Made by a program: the position numbers and the translations under genes. Positions 7,093-14,551 of a stretch of 23,785 bases of DNA are shown one piece after another. The notes under the pieces are model-generated. The model was not told where the DNA came from and searched no databases. It saw only the letters and a program-made list of their open reading frames with translations. The stretch lies in the IMG/VR virus record IMGVR_UViG_3300031565_000374, positions 1 through 23,785 of that record. The stretch is one strand, 5' to 3'. Positions within the stretch are counted from its first letter, which is position 1; every line of letters begins with the position of its first letter. The stretch is from a virus.

Positions 7093-7193
7093 AATTAAGT
7101 CTCCTTCGTTAAGTGTTATTTGTTAATAGTTAAATTACACAGCCTAAACCGACTGGTGTAACCTTTTTGTTGTATATAATTTATACTTTCCTA

Positions 7194-7298
7194 TCACGGA
7201 AAAGTTCCATAATTTTTATTATTTTTTGCTTTTGCATTACGAGCTTTTAAAGATGTTGGATGGTCTTTTATATATTTTTCTTGAGCATCTTTGGACAT
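7194..7298 (-). CDS. 34-aa ORF carrying a YIxDHP motif, possible gene remnant
   Basis: The frame begins at ATG 7298 and encodes a 34-aa peptide whose first 20 residues (MSKDAQEKYIKDHPTSLKAR) closely match residues 191-210 of the 734-aa protein of this window (YSEEEQQKYIQDHPASQKAL). The similarity extends three codons upstream of the ATG (W-S-D against W-A-D), right up to an in-frame TAG. This suggests either a small standalone motif protein or the broken remains of a longer protein. GGAG is only four bases from the ATG, a poor spacing. I favour a remnant or repeat copy, with low confidence that it is translated. Confidence 0.4.
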   Translation of the reverse strand: MSKDAQEKYIKDHPTSLKARNAKAKNNKNYGTFP

Positions 7299-7316
7299 AT
7301 CACTCCACTAATTCGA

Positions 7317-7496
7317 TTATTGCATATAATCGTCAGGCCCTCTTTGTTGAATGCCACCACTAAAAGCCTTCTTAATAGATAATTTATAAAAATCTATTTC
7401 TGATAAAAGTATTTTTATGATTTTAGCCGAAGGTGTATTATCTTTAATAAATTTAGCCTTTATAATACGCAAGTCTTTTTCACTTAAATGTTTCAT
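7317..7496 (-). CDS. Small basic protein (59 aa)
   Basis: ATG 7496 is preceded by GGAGAAAAA, a good ribosome site. The product is 59 residues, rich in Lys and Ile, with a predicted helical core and the C-terminal segment GGIQQRGPDDYMQ. No family recognised; the length and charge are common for phage host-takeover or nucleic-acid-binding proteins, but nothing here shows a role. It sits in the gap between the fusion enzyme gene and the SSB gene. Confidence 0.55.
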   Translation of the reverse strand: MKHLSEKDLRIIKAKFIKDNTPSAKIIKILLSEIDFYKLSIKKAFSGGIQQRGPDDYMQ

Positions 7497-7641
7497 TTTT
7501 TCTCCAATTTTACTATTTTAGTCCTCCCCCAAAGTAACTTATTATAAAAGTGTTATATTATAAATATAAGAAGTTTCAAAATTCCAAAAATATTTCAGTT
7601 TTTATTATTTTTTATATTTTTACGTAGCCCATTCATAATAC
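7497..7641. other. AT-rich intergenic region with promoter-like motif
   Basis: No gene seen. On the minus strand it holds TATATTTATA (7568-7559) and a TATAAT-like hexamer about 20 bases further on, in front of the 59-aa gene. It may be the promoter region of the SSB/replication unit. No convincing -35 box was found, and no T-rich hairpin for the end of the fusion enzyme gene. Confidence 0.4.
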
Positions 7642-9312
7642 TTAGCAAAAGTTTTCTGATATCCTTTTCAAATATTCTCTAGAAATTTCTTTTTCTTTAC
7701 ACCCATGAAATGCTAATATTTCATCTTTTTTAATTTTTTCAAAAATAAATTTCCCATGAATATATTCACTATTTTTTTTATAATCATATTGAATATAACA
7801 TCTTCCTAAATTTTTAGGCTCTTCTTTTTCCCATATCAAACAATTCATTATAGATTCGTCGCCAAATGGAAATAGTCTATGATCGACGTATAAATATTTA
7901 TCCAGAACTTTATTAAAAAAATCTAAACAATTTTTATTAAAAATAGAAATACACGCATGTAAATAAACAGTATTATTTGTTATTTTACAATTAAAATATT
8001 TTTTTTCATTATTCAACAAATTATATGGATCTAACAACATAAAATGAACAGGTAACAAAGAATAATCTTCTATCTTGCAAGTATTATTCCATATATTATC
8101 TATTTTAGGAAATGCAATTATATCTGAATCCAACCATACAACTTCATCAAATCCAATTTGAAGACATTTAATATATGATAATACTTTCTGAATGAATATT
8201 GGACATCGATACCTATTTTCTATGTCTAAATGTGAAAAATCGTCGTGTGTAAATGATAATATATTATATTTGGAAAACTTGTTAATACTCTCTACCAATA
8301 CTTGATTTAGTTCATAATCTTCGTTAGAATAAAAAGTAACAAAACACCTCTTTTTATCTTCTTTCTTTTTTATTATTATTAAATTATTGTCTATTTTGTT
8401 TCTAATATGTGGTATTTTATATATATCAATAAATTCTATTTCAAAATCATTTAATAATGTTTCTCTTATAGAATTAAATTGCTCTATTACATAAACATCT
8501 TCTATTATATAATAACCACCCGACTTTAAATTATTAAAAGAATTAATTAAAAAATTAAAGTTTGATTCATATGTATGCAATCCATCATCAATAATTATAT
8601 CGAATAAAACATCTATTTGATTAAACATATCTTTTATTGATTTTGAACTTAATGAATCACAATAAAAAGTTTCTATGTTTTTTTCCTTGAATAATATTTT
8701 TTTATCTATGTCTGCTCCATATATTCTAGCATTTTTAAAATATTCTCTCCATCCCCTAAGTGATGCACCAGGTTTTCCTGCTTTGCCCATATTCGATAGA
8801 ATACTTACATCATTAGAACCAATTCCCAATTCAAATAAATTTATATTTTTATATCTCATACCTTGAAAAAGTGCATGGTAAAATAATGTATAATTATGAT
8901 ATGTTGACTTATCGCTACCATGTTTTTTCATTATTTCACAAAGAGGTGTTTCGCCTAAAGAACCATTTTCGTCCAAATATATGTTTTCTTTATATAAATC
9001 AATTTTTTTATATTCTTTATTTTCATTTAATAATATATGAGATAATATCAACATATCTTCATCTTTATCTATTATTTCTATTCGATATTCTTTACATTTG
9101 ATGTTGCAAATTGCCCAACAATTAATTGGCAGACAATTGTCGGTTATTTCCACATCATACAACATTTTATTGTTTATATTATCATAGAAATGTATTTTAT
9201 AAACTATTACTTTGTCATTGTTTGGTTTTTTAATAAAAACCATTGGCTTACAATCAAGAGTAATATATACATTTATAATTCTATTTTTATAATTAAATTT
9301 GAAATAATTCAT
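7642..9312 (-). CDS. O-methyltransferase-glycosyltransferase fusion with N-terminal beta domain
   Basis: The 556-aa protein has three parts. Residues 1-115 are beta-strand rich and not recognised. Residues 120-315 are a class I SAM methyltransferase of the sugar/macrolide O-methyltransferase type: HGSDKSTYHNYTLFYHALF, SAM loop FELGIGSND (160-168), YGADID (198-203), IIDDGLHTYES (240-250) and GGYYIIEDVYV (265-275). Residues 322-556 are a GT-A glycosyltransferase with the metal-binding DSD (395-397, in VVWLDSDIIAF) and a late HG motif (536-537) reminiscent of GT8. It could add and methylate a sugar on the phage particle, phage DNA or a host surface glycan; the target is unknown. Two sampled 60-base lines have 17-23% GC, against 30-38% in neighbouring genes, and the ribosome site is poor; both suggest an acquired cargo gene. 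Confidence 0.85.
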   Translation of the reverse strand: MNYFKFNYKNRIINVYITLDCKPMVFIKKPNNDKVIVYKIHFYDNINNKMLYDVEITDNCLPINCWAICNIKCKEYRIEIIDKDEDMLILSHILLNENKEYKKIDLYKENIYLDENGSLGETPLCEIMKKHGSDKSTYHNYTLFYHALFQGMRYKNINLFELGIGSNDVSILSNMGKAGKPGASLRGWREYFKNARIYGADIDKKILFKEKNIETFYCDSLSSKSIKDMFNQIDVLFDIIIDDGLHTYESNFNFLINSFNNLKSGGYYIIEDVYVIEQFNSIRETLLNDFEIEFIDIYKIPHIRNKIDNNLIIIKKKEDKKRCFVTFYSNEDYELNQVLVESINKFSKYNILSFTHDDFSHLDIENRYRCPIFIQKVLSYIKCLQIGFDEVVWLDSDIIAFPKIDNIWNNTCKIEDYSLLPVHFMLLDPYNLLNNEKKYFNCKITNNTVYLHACISIFNKNCLDFFNKVLDKYLYVDHRLFPFGDESIMNCLIWEKEEPKNLGRCYIQYDYKKNSEYIHGKFIFEKIKKDEILAFHGCKEKEISREYLKRISENFC

Positions 9313-9342
9313 AGTATTTAACCAAAACCTTTTATTGTTTTG

Positions 9343-9642
9343 TTACGGCCACTCAGTTTTCATTTTTCCAATATATACATTTATATTGGATTCCTTTATT
9401 TCAGTTTTTGGTACAAGATCATAATATTTAGCAAGTACCTGTAACACAATTATTGCGATTTCTCTGTCCTTGTCCTTATCTTCCTCACTCAACTCACTAT
9501 AAGGCTTAAACATATCTTCTTCCCAACGTTTTACTCGCTCAGGACTTATCTTTTCAGTTTTGGTGATGTCCTTTGCCCATGACATCCATTGAGCGTGTTC
9601 TAAATCCGAAAGTTCCTCAAATACCTTTTTCTTTATCTTCAT
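9343..9642 (-). CDS. Small RyR-domain-like phage protein (99 aa)
   Basis: The 99-aa protein has LEHAQWMSWAKDI, then RVKRWEEDMFKPYSELSEEDK and a D-R-E pair near residue 60. This pattern (His-Trp...Trp...Arg-Trp...Tyr-x2-Leu...Lys-x2-Asp-Arg) is common in small phage proteins and resembles RyR-type domains, which bind nucleotide-derived ligands in some proteins. That link is from memory of the pattern and is tentative. GGGAGAAG precedes ATG 9642 and overlaps the end of the upstream 78-aa gene, so the two are co-translated. Confidence 0.65.
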   Translation of the reverse strand: MKIKKKVFEELSDLEHAQWMSWAKDITKTEKISPERVKRWEEDMFKPYSELSEEDKDKDREIAIIVLQVLAKYYDLVPKTEIKESNINVYIGKMKTEWP

Positions 9643-9654
9643 TTAATCTTCTCC

Positions 9655-9891
9655 CTAATCCCAACCATCATATTCTTTATCAAAATAACTTTCTAACTCC
9701 CTAAATGCCTTAAACATTTTTGCCGCTAAATCTTTGATTTTAGCATCCCTTTTGGTTTTTCCTAACTTAGCTAAACCTTGTATTTTGTCGCCGAGATCAT
9801 AGTATATTTTTTTGATGCCTTTAGTGTCTTTTGGTCTTGCTTCACTTAAAATCATTTCTTGTACAATCTCTTTTAATTCTTCTCTCTCCAT
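9655..9891 (-). CDS. Hypothetical helical protein (78 aa)
   Basis: A highly charged, Lys- and Glu-rich protein predicted to be mostly helical, with an opening EELKEIVQEMILSEARP like the start of many phage structural or assembly factors. No family recognised. AGGAG lies eight bases before ATG 9891. It is packed between the 130-aa and 99-aa genes with gaps of about ten bases, so all three are likely on one transcript. Confidence 0.6.
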   Translation of the reverse strand: MEREELKEIVQEMILSEARPKDTKGIKKIYYDLGDKIQGLAKLGKTKRDAKIKDLAAKMFKAFRELESYFDKEYDGWD

Positions 9892-9901
9892 TGATTATCT
9901 C

Positions 9902-10294
9902 CTAAACCTCGCGTATATCAAATATCTTTGTTTGAATTTTTTTCAACCCATTTTCGTCGGTAACTAATAATGTGTTTTGAAATTTTGTAAAATCCACTTC
10001 AAAATTTGGATCAACTTTGCCATCATTTAATAAACTTACTACATGATTTAATGCATTTATCGTGTATAATGTGTTTGTTTGTTTCTTACGATGTATTGAA
10101 ATTGTACTCCGTAATGCTTTACCACTTGGATCAAAATTTACATTATATGTACATATCAATTCCCTTTTATTGTCTAAATTTTCTAATATATATATCCTAC
10201 CAAACGCAATTGTGTACGTCTTTAGTATTTCCTCAATCGTTTCCTCTAATTTGTTCTTACGTGTGAATGTACACAATAATTGTGTTTTTGTCAT
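9902..10294 (-). CDS. Hypothetical protein (130 aa)
   Basis: Not recognised. The 130-aa protein looks alpha/beta: an N-terminal strand (QLLCTFTRK), a helix, then alternating strands (FGRIYILENL, ELICTYNVNF, LRSTISIHRK) and a helical stretch followed by NTLLVTDENGLKKIQTKIFDI. No membrane segment and no catalytic motif seen. GGAG lies eight bases upstream of ATG 10294, two bases after the stop of the 734-aa gene. Confidence 0.65.
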   Translation of the reverse strand: MTKTQLLCTFTRKNKLEETIEEILKTYTIAFGRIYILENLDNKRELICTYNVNFDPSGKALRSTISIHRKKQTNTLYTINALNHVVSLLNDGKVDPNFEVDFTKFQNTLLVTDENGLKKIQTKIFDIREV

Positions 10295-10296
10295 AA

Positions 10297-12501
10297 CTAT
10301 TTCTCCTTTAGTTTTTCGTTTATTTTCTTTATACCATCTTGAAGTTCCGCAATTCCTTCTGGATTTCCTTTATTATCTTTTAACCTTTCTTCATATTCAC
10401 CTTTTAATCTTTTGAAAAAATTATTTCTTTGTAATGGATTCCATTTTTCAACATCAAATGTCTTAAATTTTAAAGCATTCGCCATATATGAAGTTTGATG
10501 TATTTCAAGAGCTGTAGCGGCCCCAATTCCACGAGTCCTTGTTCCAACAGTAAATATTGGATATTCTTTTCCATCTTCGTGTTTTACTTTAATTACACCA
10601 TCATGTGCTCCGTCTTTAAAATCTATATAAATACTATTATTAATACTTTTCATTATCTCGTTTGAATATTTTTTCTTTTCCTCTGGCGTTTTAGCCTTTT
10701 CAAATCCCTCTTTTATTTCATATAATTTTGTAGTTTTTTCGCCGAATAACTCTAATAAACTCTTTTTACTCAATTCAACTCCATCTGGCGATTCACCATA
10801 TACAGTTATGAATTCATCTAATTTTGGATTTTGTTCTAAATTAAGAAGTTCACTTATATGTATTCTTTTAGAAATAAATTTCTTTAATGAAACAGCAAAC
10901 TTTGGGCTTTCTTCAAAATTTTTTAATAATCGTCCAATAAGTCTATAATCCGCTAAATTTATATCGTTATATAAATCAGGGTTCTTTTCATAAATTGGAG
11001 TTCCTCGACCAATAATTCTTGCAAAAGCTTTAATTTCGTCCGTTTTAAGTTTACCACCACTATTCGCTCTTTCAACTATTGAATCCATGTTATCTAATGA
11101 ATCCAAGTATTTTCCATAATTTGGCCCAAATATATTTATAGCTTCATCAATGTTTGATTTATAATATTTAAGTGATGTATTAAATGTAGATTTCATTTCT
11201 CCATCTAATACATTTATAGCTTTTTGTAACTTTTCGTTTCTATCTTTTTTATATGATTCATCACCCGCGGATTCTGTTATTTTTTGTTTTTCTTGTTCAT
11301 TCATACCTTCTAATAAATTCAGCAACGCTTGTTTATATCCACTATTAACTAAATATACATCACCATCTTTCTTTAATGATATTCCTATTCTTTTCCCGTC
11401 TTTTGTTGTAATAAACATATCACTTGGTGTCATGTGTCCTTCAACTCCAATTAATTTTCTACCTGATGGAGTATCCCAAACAACTTCATCTATATTTTCT
11501 GCTCCATATTTATTCACAATAAATTTAGTAGCGTTAAGAGAACTATTAACCCACTCTTTTTTCAAATATGTGTCTTTCTGATTAGCAATATCCGTTAGAG
11601 TGTTTTTTACTTCATCTAAATTTTTCCCTGCAATCAATTGTCTAATCGCATAATGTGTAGCCGCTTCTCCCGCTCTTGATTCAGGAGTTCCCAATCCGCG
11701 GCCTAACACTTCACCACTCTTTTTAGTTTTCTTTTCTGTTTCCGCTTCTGTTTTGGTAAACATTAAAGCTTTGGTGGTTTCTTCATGATCAACATTTCTC
11801 ATTTCATCTTTTTGTTCTTTATTGTCTTTTTCGCCAGACGGCACATCTTTCTCTTTTTTCTTTTTTGCATCCAATGCTTTTTGACTTGCTGGATGGTCTT
11901 GAATATATTTTTGTTGCTCTTCCTCAGAATAATCAGCCCACCAGTCTTCATTCAATTCCTCTATCGTGTTGTCTAAATAATCAAGTTCCTTAACAAGTGT
12001 TCCATTCGTTGTTTCAAGAAAAACCTCTCCTGTCATAAAACACTTAAACTTGTTTTCACTCAATACTTCGTTCTTTGGAATGCTATTTCCGGTTTCAACT
12101 ATACCCATTTTATCAGGATCAAAAATATAGGTTGGAATATAACTTTCTTCTTTTACCGGTTCATCGCCGTCGTCCTCAGCTTCTGCTTCATCATCTTGAA
12201 CAGGTTCTTTAATTTCGGGATCATAATTTTTAAAATCAAAATTTAGACTTCCAGAACTATGTGTTCCATCAAAATCTATGGCGAAAGAACGAGTCGGCCC
12301 ACCAAATGATTCAAGTTCAGTTAGTAACCTCTTTTCTCTCAAATTATCAATAACACTTTCTATCACATCAAACGATATGCCTTTTTCTTCCATTATTTCA
12401 CGAAGCACATATAAATGATCTTCATTCTTTAAATCAGGAATACCATTTGATACTCTATATGATAATTCAAATATAATTTCTTCTATAAACTCTTTAGTCA
12501 T
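10297..12501 (-). CDS. Large protein with PD-(D/E)xK-like nuclease motif (734 aa)
   Basis: The overall family is not recognised. Residues 1-90 look like a helical N-terminal domain; 100-260 are acidic and low in complexity and include WADYSEEEQQKYIQDHP (188-204), a motif repeated in the 34-aa ORF at 7194-7298. From about 265 a conserved-looking block begins (LGRGLGTPESRAGEAATHYA), followed by E354, PSD (359-361) and GISLKK (373-378). The D...S-x-K arrangement after E354 resembles the active site of PD-(D/E)xK nucleases with Ser in place of the second acid. The rest (380-734) is helical and charged. It could be a large nuclease or a structural or injected protein. Start ATG 12501 has GGAG seven bases upstream; it directly follows the 83-aa gene. 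Confidence 0.7.
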   Translation of the reverse strand: MTKEFIEEIIFELSYRVSNGIPDLKNEDHLYVLREIMEEKGISFDVIESVIDNLREKRLLTELESFGGPTRSFAIDFDGTHSSGSLNFDFKNYDPEIKEPVQDDEAEAEDDGDEPVKEESYIPTYIFDPDKMGIVETGNSIPKNEVLSENKFKCFMTGEVFLETTNGTLVKELDYLDNTIEELNEDWWADYSEEEQQKYIQDHPASQKALDAKKKKEKDVPSGEKDNKEQKDEMRNVDHEETTKALMFTKTEAETEKKTKKSGEVLGRGLGTPESRAGEAATHYAIRQLIAGKNLDEVKNTLTDIANQKDTYLKKEWVNSSLNATKFIVNKYGAENIDEVVWDTPSGRKLIGVEGHMTPSDMFITTKDGKRIGISLKKDGDVYLVNSGYKQALLNLLEGMNEQEKQKITESAGDESYKKDRNEKLQKAINVLDGEMKSTFNTSLKYYKSNIDEAINIFGPNYGKYLDSLDNMDSIVERANSGGKLKTDEIKAFARIIGRGTPIYEKNPDLYNDINLADYRLIGRLLKNFEESPKFAVSLKKFISKRIHISELLNLEQNPKLDEFITVYGESPDGVELSKKSLLELFGEKTTKLYEIKEGFEKAKTPEEKKKYSNEIMKSINNSIYIDFKDGAHDGVIKVKHEDGKEYPIFTVGTRTRGIGAATALEIHQTSYMANALKFKTFDVEKWNPLQRNNFFKRLKGEYEERLKDNKGNPEGIAELQDGIKKINEKLKEK

Positions 12502-12504
12502 TTA

Positions 12505-12756
12505 TTATCTCCAATTATTTTTCTTTAAAGCCTTTTCAATTTTGTTTTTTGCAACTAAAGCTTTCTCTTTATCGATAAAGAATAATCTATTATAATCACC
12601 ATCAGTTATCACAGCACCTAACAAATCAAAATATTTTTTTCGTTGTTTTTTTGTTGAATTTTGTAAAAATAATTCATATTTGTAAACAGATTCCCCGGTT
12701 GGATTTATCGAAATAAACAATTTGTCTTCACTTAATAAATTTTTTAATTTTATCAT
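12505..12756 (-). CDS. Small basic alpha/beta protein (83 aa)
   Basis: An upstream start at 12864 is possible in this frame but would overlap the polymerase gene by more than 50 bases. ATG 12756 with GGAG seven bases upstream is better. The 83-aa protein opens MIKLKNLLSED, a pattern seen in many short phage proteins, then has strands and helices with paired Lys residues. It could be a small DNA- or RNA-associated factor. No family recognised. An AT-rich element (TATATTTATATTTATA) lies about 30 bases upstream and may be its promoter. Confidence 0.65.
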   Translation of the reverse strand: MIKLKNLLSEDKLFISINPTGESVYKYELFLQNSTKKQRKKYFDLLGAVITDGDYNRLFFIDKEKALVAKNKIEKALKKNNWR

Positions 12757-12808
12757 GTATTTTCTCCACACATTTATCCACATATAAATATAAATATAAT
12801 TGAAAATC

Positions 12809-14158
12809 CTATTCCGAAATGAAAGTTTGTGTAATGTCTTGTAAATCTTGATAGTTATATCCAAAATATACCTTTGTAGGAAATACTTTTAGTATATCCC
12901 GTAAACCATTTATCATTTCTTTACCATCGTCTTGACTTATATCAAACAGAAAAGAATCGTAAATATACAATACCAACTTTGATTTATAGTTTCGTAAATA
13001 CTCGTTGATTCTTTTCATCAATACTAAATTGGCTTCTGTTTCCATTAATTGTATAAAATAATTAAATACCTTTGTTGGGCTGGCGTCTTCTATTTGTTTT
13101 TTGTATATCTTTCTTCCAGATAAAGGCGATTCATAAAATCCATCTTTTTTTATTTGTCGCCAAATGGCGAAATAAAAATCTTGAACCTCGGCAAAAAATG
13201 GTATCGCATCCCTAACTTCTTTTGGTACTCCACCATATAAATATTGAAAATTCAAAGTTTTGGAGTCGGCATATTCTTCGTCGGTCAGTTCATCCTTTCC
13301 AAAGTAATAACGACCTAAATATGTATGTATACTCTTTTCGCTAAATTCGTGTCCTATCAACTTAGCAATCAAACTCAAATGATATGAATCAAAATCAAAT
13401 AATAACAACGCATCATTTCTTGGAATAAATGACCTTCTGTGACCCTTTTCTTTATCAATCGCAACAAAGTTGAGACCACCATAACGATTTGACGGGCGAC
13501 CCGCGGATGTGTAAAAGTTGTATTCACTGAATATACGACTGTCATCTGATACATAAGGTATTACCTTGTCGCCATAATAATGTTGTAATAATGACAAATC
13601 AACCTTGAGTCCCTGAGATTCCACTTCATACATCGTCGTTAGATTCTCAGTGTAAAAATCAAAGGCAGCCGGTATATAATGATTATGAAGTATCGTAACC
13701 ATCTTCCCCGCATTGTCTTGATGTAACTCTATGTGTTTTGGAAGTGGAATATAAATGTTTATATCTTCTTCTTGACTGAACTTTCTGTTGAAATAAAGGT
13801 GTGTAGGCGTGTCCAGAATCCATTGAGGCACATCGTTGTAATGCAAGTAGTAAAACATATCAACATCTTTTATGTCTTTGTTTTTTATAAAACTTAGAAG
13901 TCTTTTTTGGTTGATAGTCCATATCGTTTTAGGTTGTATTTCTTCTAATAACGATACATCCATATCAACTGTGTCTGTATGATTAAAACCAATAATATAT
14001 TCGTCGTCAGATTCTATAACTCTTACATAAATAAGAGATAAATGATTGTCACAGGGATGCTTATACGGACTCGTCAATGTGGGTAAAATGATTATATCTT
14101 TGTTTTCGATTGTCGCCTTGAAAATGGCGAAATCCTCTATTGTTTCTATTATGTTCAT
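12809..14158 (-). CDS. Family A DNA polymerase, divergent, without visible exonuclease domain
   Basis: The 449-aa protein carries the polymerase core of the Pol I family: SAGRPSNRYGGLNFVAI (218-234; like TGRLSS..NLQNIP), motif A DFDSYHLSLIAKL (255-267, catalytic D255), motif B K300-x3-F304-x3-Y308-G309, and motif C YDS (400-402, catalytic D401). Compared with Klenow, the steric-gate Glu710 is replaced by His260, Arg754 by Tyr296, His881 by Tyr400 and Glu883 by Ser402. Residues 1-190 show none of the usual DxE-type 3'-5' exonuclease motifs, so proofreading must come from another gene or be absent. The 5' nuclease is separate (3541-4593). Rhodothermus phage RM378 also has a split Pol I-type enzyme. 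It is probably the replicative polymerase. AAGG lies six bases before ATG 14158. Confidence 0.85.
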   Translation of the reverse strand: MNIIETIEDFAIFKATIENKDIIILPTLTSPYKHPCDNHLSLIYVRVIESDDEYIIGFNHTDTVDMDVSLLEEIQPKTIWTINQKRLLSFIKNKDIKDVDMFYYLHYNDVPQWILDTPTHLYFNRKFSQEEDINIYIPLPKHIELHQDNAGKMVTILHNHYIPAAFDFYTENLTTMYEVESQGLKVDLSLLQHYYGDKVIPYVSDDSRIFSEYNFYTSAGRPSNRYGGLNFVAIDKEKGHRRSFIPRNDALLLFDFDSYHLSLIAKLIGHEFSEKSIHTYLGRYYFGKDELTDEEYADSKTLNFQYLYGGVPKEVRDAIPFFAEVQDFYFAIWRQIKKDGFYESPLSGRKIYKKQIEDASPTKVFNYFIQLMETEANLVLMKRINEYLRNYKSKLVLYIYDSFLFDISQDDGKEMINGLRDILKVFPTKVYFGYNYQDLQDITQTFISE

Positions 14159-14179
14159 AAATAACCTTTTGGTGAGATG

Positions 14180-14551
14180 TTAACCCTGCCAGAACTGTAA
14201 CATGTTTCTTAAATGTAATGATATCCTTGGCATATATTTTTCTTGAAACGCTACCGTACTACTATTTGAACGCTGTATTGCCTCAAAAGTTCCCCGGATC
14301 AACCATCTTAATTTTATGACATTGTAATGAAGTCCAACTGGTGTCGGAAATAAACCAGTTAAACTGTTATACTCGTCTTTATCTATCTCAATGATTACAC
14401 CTTGCGGATTTGTGCGTGGCTTAGCAAAATATCGTTCAATATATCCAATACGATAATCTTCTGCCGTTAGTTGCGGAAAATATTGTTTGGGATAATTCTT
14501 TATCGTCTTTTTAATTCCCTTTGCTTTGCTATATTCGTTAAGCAGGTTCAT
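14180..14551 (-). CDS. Small structural-type protein (123 aa)
   Basis: The 123-aa protein contains YRIGYIERYFAKPR and later LRWLIRGT, a pattern often found in small virion or baseplate-associated proteins of T4-like phages. I recognise the pattern but not a named family. It overlaps the hub-like gene by 14 bases, has GGAGG seven bases before ATG 14551, and closes the tail gene run. A virion or assembly role is inferred from position. Confidence 0.6.
   Translation of the reverse strand: MNLLNEYSKAKGIKKTIKNYPKQYFPQLTAEDYRIGYIERYFAKPRTNPQGVIIEIDKDEYNSLTGLFPTPVGLHYNVIKLRWLIRGTFEAIQRSNSSTVAFQEKYMPRISLHLRNMLQFWQG

Noticed and set aside
7093-7193. TATAAATTATATA upstream of the SSB gene as a promoter
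   Set aside because: AT-rich words of this kind are expected by chance here; no -35 box at the right distance and no second copy with the same form, so I did not list it.
8675-9101. Plus-strand open frames opposite the fusion enzyme gene
   Set aside because: They are short, lack ribosome sites and result from very low GC in the sense gene.
12757-12864. Longer start of the 83-aa protein with a Tyr/Ile-rich hydrophobic piece
   Set aside because: It overlaps the polymerase gene by 56 bases and translates the AT-rich intergenic element; ATG 12756 has a good ribosome site.
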